Part shown: positions 43,350-51,820 of the stretch, piece after piece
Position numbering within the stretch: position 1 is the first letter of the stretch
Layout of the letters: each line of letters starts with the position of its first letter
NCBI GenBank assembly: GCA_020072815.1
Contig: JAIQGE010000008.1
Span: 1 to 64,000, forward strand
DNA length: 64,000 bases
Direction of reading: 5' to 3'
From: Terriglobia bacterium
Lineage (GTDB): Bacteria > Acidobacteriota > Terriglobia > Terriglobales > Acidobacteriaceae
The notes under the pieces: model-generated
Told to the model about the DNA's origin: nothing
The model's input: the letters and a program-made list of their open reading frames with translations, nothing else
The model's database searches: none
Made by a program: the position numbers and the translations under genes

Positions 43350-44261
43350 CTACTTGGGAATCGTGTCGCCGTGCTCGTCTTTGTCCTCCTGCGCGTTGGT
43401 ATTCGCTCCCGGACCAACACCGGTTTTGCCGGGATGGTCGGGAATGTTGACCAGGGCTTCGCCAACGTTGTTGCTGAAATCCGATTCCGGCAATTGATGG
43501 CAAATCGGCTGGCCGTCTGCGGGATCAATTCTTTCCAGGAACCGGCACGGCTCGCCCGGCGCCGGCTTGAATGGCGGGTTCACGGTAATGCGAATGATGT
43601 ACTGGCCCGGAGGCACAACCGGCTGGCCATCGCCGCCATCGAGAACGAAAAACTGGCCGCTGAGAAAGAAGCGGTAGGTATCCGCCCAACCGTGGCTGAT
43701 TCCCTGGTTGCCCGGAATGCCGACCGCGCCACAGTTCCTGAATTGCGGGCTCTTCGGCGGCTCGCCGCCGGTGGACGTGGGAACAGGATCGGTGTCCAGC
43801 ATGCAGAAGCCTTTTTTCGCCGCCTTCCACACAAAGCCGCTCTGCGGATCAACCAGCTCGTACTGCGCGTAATGGCGGAAGTGGTAGTGGTGATGGCAGG
43901 TTGCGAACTCAAACAGGCCGTCGTTGGCGGCGACGTGGGCGTTGGGGTCGCCGACGATGATGTCGGCATCTCAGACGTTCGGCGTCTCCACGGTAAAGCG
44001 GATGATGGTCCGCAGTCCGGGTGTAATGCCGCCTTCTTCCACGCTGCACGCCGTGGCGTCCATCTGCTCGTCGCGGACCACCCACTGGCTTCCCAGCAAC
44101 TTGCTGTTCACCACCAGGTCGGGCAGGCCGGTGGTGTCCGGCTGGCTGTTGGGGCTTTGCGGACTCTGCGCGCTCAGCGCCAACGGCAGGGTTAGAAACA
44201 GGCTGAGGACAAACAATGTGACGCCAAGGTATTTGACGCCAAGCAATTTCAAGGTTTTCAC
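43350..44261 (-). pseudogene. Lysyl oxidase-like exported protein interrupted by TGA
   Basis: The gene starts at 44261 with a signal peptide (GVTLFVLSLFLTLPLALSAQ) and reads LPDLVVNSKLLGSQWVVRDE...FTVETPNV. A TGA follows at 43971-43973 (codon 97). The same frame then continues DADIIVGDPNAHVAANDGLF, FATCHHHYHFRHYAQYEL (copper-binding His-x-His of lysyl oxidases) and GQFFVLDGGDGQPVVPPGQY to the stop at 43350. A glycine GGA to TGA change fits relatives that read PN(I/V)GDAD. All catalytic residues lie after the TGA and no good internal start exists, so the gene is inactive unless the stop is read through. Confidence 0.8.
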
Positions 44262-44730
44262 GGGGGACTCCTTTCAGCGAAAGCTGGTCGCCGCGCGGTA
44301 TGTTAGCCATGAGTGAGGCACAACGCAAACGGAGGGCTGGAGCCGGAACCTATTAACCATCTCGCCAATCACCACCAAGTTACTCCCACCCCCACCCCTC
44401 CCCTAAGGTGCGTGTTGCAAACACAGGCTTTATTTCATTCGACCCAACGGTCACCCAACTGTTTACTAACTGATAAAATTTACCGCTAACTCGCTGATAG
44501 TTTGACACTTAAACCGCAAACTCAAAAGCGCCCGGTTCGGCTGATTGCCGAGTGCTGACTGCTGAGTGCTTCTTGTCAAAGATCGATTTCCCGCGCCGCC
44601 TGGGCGGCCGGGCTTTTGCCAACTACCAAATACTAAGTACTAACTACCGTCTTCGCAGTATATCGTAATTTGTTCGCCTTTGCAAGTTAAGAGTTATTTA
44701 GCGTGGGGCTGATTCGCTGACGCCAGGAAA
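44262..44730. other. Gene-free stretch with low-complexity tracts
   Basis: About 470 bases without a supportable gene. It contains C-rich runs near 44385-44405, an A/T-rich segment near 44460-44480 and short overlapping repeats of the type ACTAAGTACTAACTACC (44630-44650) and GAGTGCTGACTGCTGAGTGC (44550-44570). No promoter pair or RNA gene recognised. Confidence 0.4.
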
Positions 44731-45075
44731 TTACCGCCGGGGCTTTTTACCCTGCTTGGCCAGTTCCTTCCTGCGCTCTTCAGCCTGAATGAACACATCG
44801 TCCGGGTCGCGGAGTTCCTTGTCCCGCGCGTCTCGAATTTTGCCAAACCGGTTCACGTCGTCGGTTTCCCTGGCGTGGATCGTGTCCAGCGCCTCTTCGT
44901 TGATTTCAGCCTGCAACTCTTGCGCGAATGCCTGGTGCAGTTTGCTGAATTTGGGCCGGGTAACGCCGCTTTCCTGTAACTCGCGGCAGAGGGCCACGAT
45001 TCGCGCAAAAGAAAGGTTCAATCGGTACAGGATGCGATAAATCCGGGCCTTTTGTGTGACATCAAGGTCAGCCAT
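44731..45075 (-). CDS. Conserved hypothetical protein
   Basis: 114 residues from ATG 45075, chosen because AGGAGG lies just upstream; five more N-terminal codons in frame (to 45090) are less likely. The protein is all-helical and charged: MADLDVTQKARIYRILYRLN, EINEEALDTIHARETDD, then a C-terminal basic tail KQGKKPRR. No motif. It resembles proteins I know only as hypothetical from acidobacteria. Monocistronic, next to gene-poor DNA. Confidence 0.65.
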   Translation of the reverse strand: MADLDVTQKARIYRILYRLNLSFARIVALCRELQESGVTRPKFSKLHQAFAQELQAEINEEALDTIHARETDDVNRFGKIRDARDKELRDPDDVFIQAEERRKELAKQGKKPRR

Positions 45076-45203
45076 TGCGCCTCCTTGCACGTCTCGAAAG
45101 TGCCGTCCCTGGCAAGAAAGATGCGGGCTTCAGCCCCTGGAAACCGCAACTACATTTTCACGCGGTCACGGCACTAGTGTCGTCCATTTGATCTGATTAA
45201 CAA

Positions 45204-45423
45204 ATGACCGATAGATCATATTGTTGGGCGATTTGGCAGACGAGTTCGGCAAGTCCGAAAGGCCAAGGGCCTCAACCAAACCGTTTACGCTGAGAAAGTA
45301 GGGACTGACCAGGCAACCGTTTCCCGGATTGAGAATGGCAAACAAGAACCGTGCTTGCGGTTCATTGAACTGCTGGCCATGGGCCTGAAGACGCCCCTCG
45401 GAGAACTGTTTAGAGACTTATGA
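45204..45423 (+). pseudogene. Xre-type helix-turn-helix protein with a shifted start
   Basis: From 45220 the frame reads IVGRFGRRVRQVRKAKGLNQ, TVYAEKVGTDQATVSRIENG and KQEPCLRFIELLAMGLKTP, ending DL at the TGA 45421. This is a complete Cro/C1-type HTH. The frame has no start codon before it. ATG 45204 lies in the adjacent frame (MTDRSYCW), and one extra base after 45217 would join MTDR to HIVGRF. A one-base deletion is likely. A repressor of a lost neighbour is the plausible ancestral role. Confidence 0.55.
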
Positions 45424-45463
45424 CATGCTATGGAGTCGAAGGGCCTCTCAAAACACAGACACG

Positions 45464-45490
45464 TGTCCAGCGCCGGAGAGCGCAAAAGAG
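45464..45490. repeat. Intergenic repeat copy 1 (GTCCAGCGCCGGAGAGCGC)
   Basis: GTCCAGCGCCGGAGAGCGC followed by AAAAGAG. The second copy, 116 bases later, differs by a single base over 26. I recall similar GCGCCGGAG elements dispersed in acidobacterial genomes. Confidence 0.6.
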
Positions 45491-45579
45491 TCGGTAACGG
45501 TGTTGATGAGTGCCTTTGGGGAATCCGCGCATCAGCTTTCGGACTACCCATTCATAAGTCCCGCCAGGAACCGAAGTTG

Positions 45580-45640
45580 GTCCAGCGCCGGAGAGCGCGA
45601 AAGAGCCTAGCCCAGGTGCGTAAGCCCTGGGTAAGGGTAG
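45580..45640. repeat. Intergenic repeat copy 2 with CCCAGG...CCTGGG hairpin
   Basis: GTCCAGCGCCGGAGAGCGC at 45580, then GAAAGAGCCTAG and a hairpin CCCAGG-TGCGTAAG-CCCTGGG near 45613-45632. The order repeat, GAAAGA, hairpin looks like a full-length REP-like unit of which copy 1 is the short form. Confidence 0.55.
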
Positions 45641-45744
45641 CGGAACAAATGATTCTTTCCTCACGCCGTAGGCCCGCGTGCAGCGAAGCGGAGCGCGTCA
45701 AAGCAAAAAGGGCAGGCAGTGAATGGCGCTGCCGGGTCAAATTG

Positions 45745-46131
45745 TCATTTCTCGCGTTTGTAAATGCGCAGCTCTCCGCACACGCGAGCCTGTTGAGCCA
45801 AAAGCGAAGCCAGTCTTTCCGCTTCTTTCGCGTTTGTCTCTTTGTAAGGAACTCCAGTTATGTTTGCGTGTGTCGCCTCATCAGGTATCACGTCCAATGC
45901 AAGAGTGCGAACTCTGCCAACGTGCAAGCTTAGAACCCCATAGCATTTTGAGAAATCTTCACGGGACTGTTCAGGTGTGCAGTTCCAATGTACGGACAGT
46001 CCAGACTCGATCTCATCTTCACGCAAGAAAAAAGCCTCCGATAGTTCTTCTTGCTGTCCTTTGCTTCTAAGTACACGATAGACGATTACCGAACACTCAA
46101 AGGGTGGGAAATTTGCGCTTGCGGAAGACAT
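45745..46131 (-). CDS. Hypothetical protein, third gene of the TIGR04255 operon
   Basis: 128 residues from ATG 46131, four bases after the preceding gene. The sequence has an opening strand-rich part (CSVIVYRVLRSKGQQEELSE), a middle GVLSLHVGRVRTLALDVI and a C-terminal helix with KEAERLASLLAQQARVCGEL. No domain recognised. Tight coupling suggests a joint role with the two upstream proteins. Confidence 0.6.
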   Translation of the reverse strand: MSSASANFPPFECSVIVYRVLRSKGQQEELSEAFFLREDEIESGLSVHWNCTPEQSREDFSKCYGVLSLHVGRVRTLALDVIPDEATHANITGVPYKETNAKEAERLASLLAQQARVCGELRIYKREK

Positions 46132-46135
46132 TCTG

Positions 46136-46894
46136 TTAGGCGAGCCATCCTAATCTCGCTGCAAGCGTGCGCGCATCGAGCGGCTCGACTTCATAAACCT
46201 GGCCAGATTCGTAGTACAAGTAAGATCTAAGATTGGGACGGCCCGCAAAATTTGCCCGGACAACTTTGTCGGGCGTCTTCCAGATTAGGCGAATGCCTCC
46301 CGAATTTTCTACAACTGCAGTCGGCTTCATAAGCGTTGCAGAACTTGGATGCTCCGCTCTGAGTAGATTGTAAGCGCCCGCAACTGTCTTCAAGCAGTTC
46401 CAATAAGCAAACTCGGTTGCCCGAGGTTCATCATCATCTTGTTCGCCATTTCTTAACAAAAATACTTGCTCAAAAACCTCTGAGTATTTCTTGTCCAAGA
46501 CGCTTACGGTTGTTGTTGTCGGAGCGGTAAGAAATATTCCACCCGATATCGGCTGGCTTTCGACTCTCATGAAGTAGTGAACCATAGGACCCAAGCCAGA
46601 GAACAACCCTGCTGACGGGGTTTCAAACAGGGAGGGCCGAATGCTACCAAAGTGGTATTGAGCAATTTCGTCAAAACCTGGAATAATCGCGGTGGCTTCC
46701 ATGGGAGCGACTACGCAGTTCGCGATTTTGCTGACACCCCAGCACGCAAGGACGTCGGCCTCAAGGCTCACCGTTTCTGTTGCATCCGCAGGCGGCTCTC
46801 CCGACAGAAGACTGCTCAACGTAGCGCCCGTTCCTTGCAGTGGGGGTGTCGTAATCTTGAGAGTCTTGATCGATGTTAAAGCTTCATTTGTCAA
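46136..46894 (-). CDS. Hypothetical protein, second gene of the TIGR04255 operon
   Basis: About 252 residues. TTG 46894 is preferred, overlapping the TIGR04255 stop by a few bases and preceded by GGGGGAG; ATG 46909 is the other choice. The sequence (LEADVLACWGVSKIANCVVA, PMEATAIIPGFDEIAQYHFG, PDKVVRANFAGRPNLRSYLY) gives no known family. It looks soluble and mixed alpha/beta. Encoded between TIGR04255 and another unknown, always on the same strand with overlaps. Confidence 0.6.
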   Translation of the reverse strand: MTNEALTSIKTLKITTPPLQGTGATLSSLLSGEPPADATETVSLEADVLACWGVSKIANCVVAPMEATAIIPGFDEIAQYHFGSIRPSLFETPSAGLFSGLGPMVHYFMRVESQPISGGIFLTAPTTTTVSVLDKKYSEVFEQVFLLRNGEQDDDEPRATEFAYWNCLKTVAGAYNLLRAEHPSSATLMKPTAVVENSGGIRLIWKTPDKVVRANFAGRPNLRSYLYYESGQVYEVEPLDARTLAARLGWLA

Positions 46895-47730
46895 AGAGTT
46901 CTCCCCCATTTGTTGTGGGCTTCGGCCGTCGTTATTTCCGCAAACCCACGCACAATCCATTCGTGGGCAAGATCCAGCCATGTGTCCAAATCCGAAAAAT
47001 CAGATTTCGCCTTTCCCCTGGAGGTTAACTCGACTTGGAGAACTTCTTTGTTATCGCTCGCGCGAGTACCCTGCTTTATAGAAACTCTCAGGGTTCCTTG
47101 GTCATCTGGCATGTCAAACCACACATCAGCGTTCATCGATCGCGGCGCCGTCAGTAGGTTTCTCTCAGTAGCCGGCTGCAACCGCACGAGCCCAATGTCC
47201 TTGGTAAGTAACTCGAGATATTTCTTGTCTGCTTCGTGTAGATGGTTCACGTATGTAACTTCGTACCGGGTCGCAGTCATTTGGCCGAGGTCATTGTTCT
47301 TCACAAATGCGCGAAATTGCTCAAAGTTTTCCCTAAATAACGCCCGTGCTGCTTCGAAGTGCGGGTATTCGTCCTCGTCTTTGATTTTCCGCCAATTGTG
47401 AATGAAAGCATCTTGCTGCAATTGCATTATGTATCTGTCGTCACTGGTAATCATGAACGTGCGTCTCAGAGGTAAGAGGGGCAGCGCGAGCAATTCGACA
47501 ATGCTTTCGTTTAGCGGGGGATAGTCCTCGTGCTTTGGATACTGCTTTCGATTTGCGATCCAGAACTCACCAAAGTGGACTGTTCTTAGCCCCGTGAGGG
47601 GAGCGAAAAACGCGCTTATTGCAACCTCAACGACGGGAGGCTTCTTAAAATCGGGCAGAGATCTCGACGCCAAGGCCATTCCTCCCGGAGCAAGGGGGGA
47701 AGCTCCATTACATTGTTTTCTTGTAACCAT
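46891..47730 (-). CDS. TIGR04255 family protein
   Basis: 279 residues from ATG 47730; an internal ATG 47679 (MALASRSLPDFKKPPVVEVA) may be the true start. The family signature PPVVEVAISAFFAPLTGLRT near the N terminus and TRYEVTYVNHLHEADK in the middle are clear, and the C-terminal half holds DLAHEWIVRGFAEITT. Its function is unknown. Members are often in variable loci, sometimes with restriction or toxin genes. It is the first gene of a three-gene operon. Confidence 0.78.
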   Translation of the reverse strand: MVTRKQCNGASPLAPGGMALASRSLPDFKKPPVVEVAISAFFAPLTGLRTVHFGEFWIANRKQYPKHEDYPPLNESIVELLALPLLPLRRTFMITSDDRYIMQLQQDAFIHNWRKIKDEDEYPHFEAARALFRENFEQFRAFVKNNDLGQMTATRYEVTYVNHLHEADKKYLELLTKDIGLVRLQPATERNLLTAPRSMNADVWFDMPDDQGTLRVSIKQGTRASDNKEVLQVELTSRGKAKSDFSDLDTWLDLAHEWIVRGFAEITTAEAHNKWGRTL

Positions 47731-47892
47731 TCAAGTTTAACACATGAATTCTCATCCCGAACGTGCGTGAACTCAGGTTGGTAATGGCATCGCTACCTAC
47801 ACGCTAGAGGCTCAGACCATGCTCGGACACAACCTCGTTCCAAAGTATAGGGATCCCTCGCGCTCGGGATAAAGAAGAAGGCTCAGGCAGCA

Positions 47893-48198
47893 TCACCGCT
47901 TATCGTGATACTGCACCGCTTCCTGCACGCCGATCCAGATATCAATAATCCCCAGTCCGGAGATGGCGCCGCGGACAAAGCCGTGTTGCAGGGCGCTTTG
48001 CAGCGCCGGCCAGCGCTCGATCATGCCCTGGTCAAACCAGTTGGGCGCCCACGGCAGCGTGACCAAGGCCATGCCCACCACCAGGCAAAACAGGCAGTAG
48101 GTGACGGCGAACATGCGCTGCATCCACACCGGCGGCTGCATCTCCTGCTCAACCGGCGGAGGCCCGGGGGGCGAATCGAGATTCAAGGTAGGGTTCAA
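47893..48198 (-). CDS. Small two-helix membrane protein
   Basis: 101 residues from TTG 48198. Two hydrophobic helices (FAVTYCLFCLVVGMALVTLP and GAISGLGIIDIWIGVQEAV) enclose a loop. The N terminus is proline-rich. The reading frame is also open upstream through a 15-base tandem repeat coding for a pentapeptide (see repeat entry), but that part has no start codon. Function unknown. It lies about 100 bases after the large TPR gene on the same strand. Confidence 0.6.
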   Translation of the reverse strand: MNPTLNLDSPPGPPPVEQEMQPPVWMQRMFAVTYCLFCLVVGMALVTLPWAPNWFDQGMIERWPALQSALQHGFVRGAISGLGIIDIWIGVQEAVQYHDKR

Positions 48199-48223
48199 GA
48201 TGGTTTTGGGTTTGGTGGCCTTG

Positions 48224-48283
48224 GATTCAATGCTTCTTGATTCGATGCTCTTTGATTCAACGGTCTTTGATTGAACGATTCAA
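48224..48283. repeat. 15-base tandem repeat, about 3.6 copies
   Basis: Units GATTCAATGCTTCTT, GATTCGATGCTCTTT and GATTCAACGGTCTTT, then a partial fourth. On the minus strand, and in frame with the membrane protein downstream, each unit reads K/R-S/T-I/V-E-S. Repeat number probably varies between strains. Confidence 0.8.
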
Positions 48284-48299
48284 CGCCGCAAAGAAGATT

Positions 48300-51200
48300 C
48301 TACGCTTTCAAGGCCTTGATGCGGCTGGCCACGTCGCGGAAATCAATGTTGGAGCCGTAGACTTCCATGAAATTGGCCAGCGCGGACTTCTTGTCGCCGG
48401 AAGCCTCAAAGGCCGACGCCAGATCATAGTAAACCGAGCAACGGCTGCCGGAATCCATGCCCGGCAGGGTGAGGGCTTTCTGGTACCAGCGCACGGCGGC
48501 TTCGGGCGCGCCTTTGTCCACCAGGCACTGCGCCAGCCAGGTGTAGGCCTGCACCGGCTGCGAGAAGGGATGGCCGCGGTCAATGGCGTGGCAGACTTTT
48601 TGCAGTTCGCCGATGGCTTCATCGAGCAGTCCCATTTCCTTGAACGCGATGCCCAGGTTGTAGTGGGTTTCCGGATCTTCTTCCGGCTCCGGAGCGCCGG
48701 CCGTTTCTTCCTGCAGCTCATTGAGGATGTCATTGAGCACGTTGGCGGATTCGGCGTCCTGCATGTCGCCGTTTTGCGCGACTGGTATGGCGCGTTCTGA
48801 AACTGAAGCCGCGGCGTGCGCACCCGGCGACGTGCTTTGCCAGCGGGCGGGCTGCTCCGGCTGGCCTTGCGGGCGCGGAACAAAATCCGCCAGATCGGAT
48901 TGTTCCAGGTCGTGCAGGAAGTCGTTGAGAATGTCTTCGGTGGATTGCCCGGCCATCGCGGCCGAAGGCGGCGCGGCTTGAGGCGGCGGCATCTGCAACA
49001 CCGGCGCTTTGGCCGCGGGCGGAGCCGGCGGCGGAACGGCGACTGGCGGAACTATTTCAGGCGGAATATCCAGGACCGCCGAATCGTCCGGCGACAGTTT
49101 CACCGGCACTTCTTTTAATTGCAGTTCATTCGCCGGCGCTTCGGGTTCATGGACCACGGCGTCTATCGGCGCCAGCTCCGGTTCAAAGTGAGGTTCTGCA
49201 AAATGTGGTTCGGCAAAGCCCGGTTCAGCAAAGCTTGGGGCGGGCGGAGCGCCGGCTGCGGCCCGGTTGCGTCCCGCAGCAACCTGGGACATGAGCTGGG
49301 TGACTTCCGGGGCGTCCGGCGCGAGCTCGGCCAGGTTGAGGACGGCGGTTTTGGCTTCGTCCCACATCTGTTGCGAGATGTAGAACTGAATTTCCTGGAC
49401 TTTGTCTTCAATGGCGTAGAAGGTGCTGGATTTTCCGGCGGCGAACACCGGCTTCAGGTCGGGTTGCAGATCATGATCAGGCTCCGCATGCGGCGGCATG
49501 ACCTCCAGCTCCGTGTGGAAGGAAACTGTCTCCGTTTCCTCGTGTTCCACGGAGAGCATGCTCTCCCATTCGTCGGACTGATCAGCTTCTTCCACGTCCG
49601 CATGCGCGTGCACGGGCGGCGCATGTTCGGTCGGCGTCGCGAAGTCAGCCACAACCGGCAACGCGGGCGGCGGGACGGGCGCCTCATGTACGGAAACCGG
49701 AGGCAACGATTCATGATCGGCGAGGAGAGGCTCAGCAACGTCAAACGAAAATTCCTGGATGGACGCGGCTTCGGCGCCGGCTTCAGGAGAACCCACAGCG
49801 GGCGAAGCAACCTCTGGCGCAACTCCGAGCTCTACGTGCGGAGCGGTCTCCACGTGCGCGTCCGGCGCGCGGCTCAATGGTATCTCCAGCGGCGAGAACC
49901 TTTCCGGTTCAGGCCTGACCGGCATGGGCGGAGGCGGTGGAGGTGGCGGCGGCGCGCTGCGCATCGGGACCACGGCGGCGGGTCCGGACGGCGCGCGGAG
50001 CGCGTACTTGCGGTGCGCTTCCAGATATTTTGCCGATTCCTTGCTGTGGCCAAGTTCCAGGTAAACGTCACTCAGCACCTGGCAGACGCGCGCGGCATCC
50101 GCGTAGCGTTCGGCGCGGGCATAAAGAGTGGCCAGGCGCTGGTTCACCGTGATGTCACGCGGGGCCAGCGGCAACACGGATTCCAGCGGCGCAATGGCCT
50201 TCATGGGAACGTTGTAAGAGACGAACAGCTCGGCGTCCGTCAACGCGGCTTCCAGGGCGCTTTCCACCGGCGGATCGTAATGCTGCTGCACCACCGCGGA
50301 ATCCTGGTCCAGCTCTTCCACCATGAACGCCTGGGCGGCTTCCTCCGGCGTAAGGATGCGCGTGGCGGAATCTTCGCCCAGCTTGGCTTGCATCTGGCGG
50401 AAATTCTGGGTGTGCAGCGTGTTCTCCGGCTCCATCTCAGAGAGTTGCTGGTAGAGGTCGCGGGCCGCGGCGAACTCGCCCTTCTTCGCGCAGGCATTGG
50501 CTTGCAGCTCCAGGATCTCAGCGGTTTGCGACGTGTCTCCGGCCTTCTGCAACAGGCTCTGCATCAGGGCGAGGGACTGCGGATCGTCCTTGATGCGGGT
50601 CATCAGCGGATGCAAGGCGTCCTTGAGCATGCCCGGGCTGGCCTTGACCAGGCGGTCCGCGTACTTGTCATAGAGCTTGAGGGCGCTGTTCACGCGATTG
50701 TTGCTGGTGTACCACTGCGCCACGGCGGCCACGCCGCTCGCGTCGTTGTGCAAAGTGAGCAACTTTCCGGCGATGACTTCCATGCCCGCGGCGTCGCCCG
50801 ATTGCTGTTTGATGCGGAGCAAAGTTTGCAGGCCGTCCGGACGCGAATCCAGGTCCGGCACCTGCTCCAGGTAGTGGACGGCGGAACGGTTGTCGCCGGA
50901 ATTGGCGGCAATCATTCCCCGCAGCATCAGCGCGGCGGTGTTGGTGGGATCGAGGGTAAGGACTTTGCCCAGGGCTTCCTCGGCTGCGTCGTACGACCCG
51001 CGGGAATGGAGCGATTCCGCGGCGGAGAAATAGATGTTGCGCGCTTCTTCCTTTTTCCCCAGCTTCATGTACAGGTCGGCCAGCTTGGACTGGGTATGCA
51101 CGTTCTCCGGGTCCAGCTCCAGGATTCTCTGGAAGACCCGCGCGGCCTGCGGATTGTCGCCCGCCTTGAGCAGATGGTCGGCCACCTGCATGAACTGCTG

Positions 51201-51551
51201 GCGAGCGTCGTTAAAGAGGCCCTGCTGGGTGTAAAGCTCGGCGAGCTTGGTGATGTTGTCCAGGTTCCCCGGACTGATCTTGGTCAGCTTTTTGTAAATC
51301 GCAATGGCTTTGACGGTGAAGCCGTTCTGCGCGTACTGGTCGGCGACGTTGCGGAAGTAGTGCGCAGCCTGTTCGTTGTGCCCCACCCGCGCGTAGAGAT
51401 CGCCGATGGTGTTCAGCACCGTCAGGTCTTTTGGGTCTTCTTTGATGACCTTTTCGTATTCGGCAATGGCGTTCTGCAGCTTCCCCTGCTGGACAAACTT
51501 CTCCGCAGAGGCGAGCACCTTTGCCTTGTTGAAACCAAAACCGAGCGCCAT
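48300..51551 (-). CDS. Very large TPR-repeat protein
   Basis: 1,083 residues. MALGFGFNKAKVLASAEKFV starts the protein, followed by at least ten TPR units in the first 530 residues (AIAEYEKVIKEDPKDLTVLN, YFRNVADQYAQNGFTVKAIA, KLADLYMKLGKKEEARNIYF). The middle is a long proline- and alanine-rich, low-complexity linker (about 540-900). The C-terminal 150 residues carry further TPRs (ETHYNLGIAFKEMGLLDEAI). There is no signal peptide. Such acidobacterial proteins probably scaffold a complex, and type IV pilus or gliding systems are proposed partners of similar ones. Function is inferred. Codon use matches its neighbours. Confidence 0.9.
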   Translation of the reverse strand: MALGFGFNKAKVLASAEKFVQQGKLQNAIAEYEKVIKEDPKDLTVLNTIGDLYARVGHNEQAAHYFRNVADQYAQNGFTVKAIAIYKKLTKISPGNLDNITKLAELYTQQGLFNDARQQFMQVADHLLKAGDNPQAARVFQRILELDPENVHTQSKLADLYMKLGKKEEARNIYFSAAESLHSRGSYDAAEEALGKVLTLDPTNTAALMLRGMIAANSGDNRSAVHYLEQVPDLDSRPDGLQTLLRIKQQSGDAAGMEVIAGKLLTLHNDASGVAAVAQWYTSNNRVNSALKLYDKYADRLVKASPGMLKDALHPLMTRIKDDPQSLALMQSLLQKAGDTSQTAEILELQANACAKKGEFAAARDLYQQLSEMEPENTLHTQNFRQMQAKLGEDSATRILTPEEAAQAFMVEELDQDSAVVQQHYDPPVESALEAALTDAELFVSYNVPMKAIAPLESVLPLAPRDITVNQRLATLYARAERYADAARVCQVLSDVYLELGHSKESAKYLEAHRKYALRAPSGPAAVVPMRSAPPPPPPPPPMPVRPEPERFSPLEIPLSRAPDAHVETAPHVELGVAPEVASPAVGSPEAGAEAASIQEFSFDVAEPLLADHESLPPVSVHEAPVPPPALPVVADFATPTEHAPPVHAHADVEEADQSDEWESMLSVEHEETETVSFHTELEVMPPHAEPDHDLQPDLKPVFAAGKSSTFYAIEDKVQEIQFYISQQMWDEAKTAVLNLAELAPDAPEVTQLMSQVAAGRNRAAAGAPPAPSFAEPGFAEPHFAEPHFEPELAPIDAVVHEPEAPANELQLKEVPVKLSPDDSAVLDIPPEIVPPVAVPPPAPPAAKAPVLQMPPPQAAPPSAAMAGQSTEDILNDFLHDLEQSDLADFVPRPQGQPEQPARWQSTSPGAHAAASVSERAIPVAQNGDMQDAESANVLNDILNELQEETAGAPEPEEDPETHYNLGIAFKEMGLLDEAIGELQKVCHAIDRGHPFSQPVQAYTWLAQCLVDKGAPEAAVRWYQKALTLPGMDSGSRCSVYYDLASAFEASGDKKSALANFMEVYGSNIDFRDVASRIKALKA

Positions 51552-51820
51552 AGTTTAGTCGCTTTGACCAAGAGCGCCTGTCGAGTGCCGGGGGAGACCA
51601 CCAATAAGCGCGATTAGGGGCTAAAGTACCACAGAGAAACGGGTAAACCCAAGTCACATAGGTGAATCGTTAGTGCATGTCGGTTATTTACCTTAAAGGT
51701 TCGGCATTATCCCCTAAAACCCGCAAGCCAAAGGGAGCCTTACACATGATAGCGGAGATTGGGGCAGCGGTTTGCCTGCGGCGTGCTGTAGCGGCGAGAT
51801 TCGCCGGGCAATTTGGCAAT

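Larger units (their letters stand above)
45424..45744. other. Repeat-containing intergenic stretch
   Basis: No gene supported; a 167-codon plus-strand frame here has arginine-rich, non-family sequence. It holds two copies of an intergenic repeat and a hairpin (see the next two entries). Confidence 0.5.

Noticed and set aside
45430-45933. 167-codon plus-strand frame over intergenic repeats
   Set aside because: Covers the repeat units and antisense of the neighbouring gene; composition not protein-like.
49119-51617. 832-codon plus-strand frame opposite the TPR gene
   Set aside because: Antisense to a clear TPR protein; composition is not protein-like and no start site is visible.
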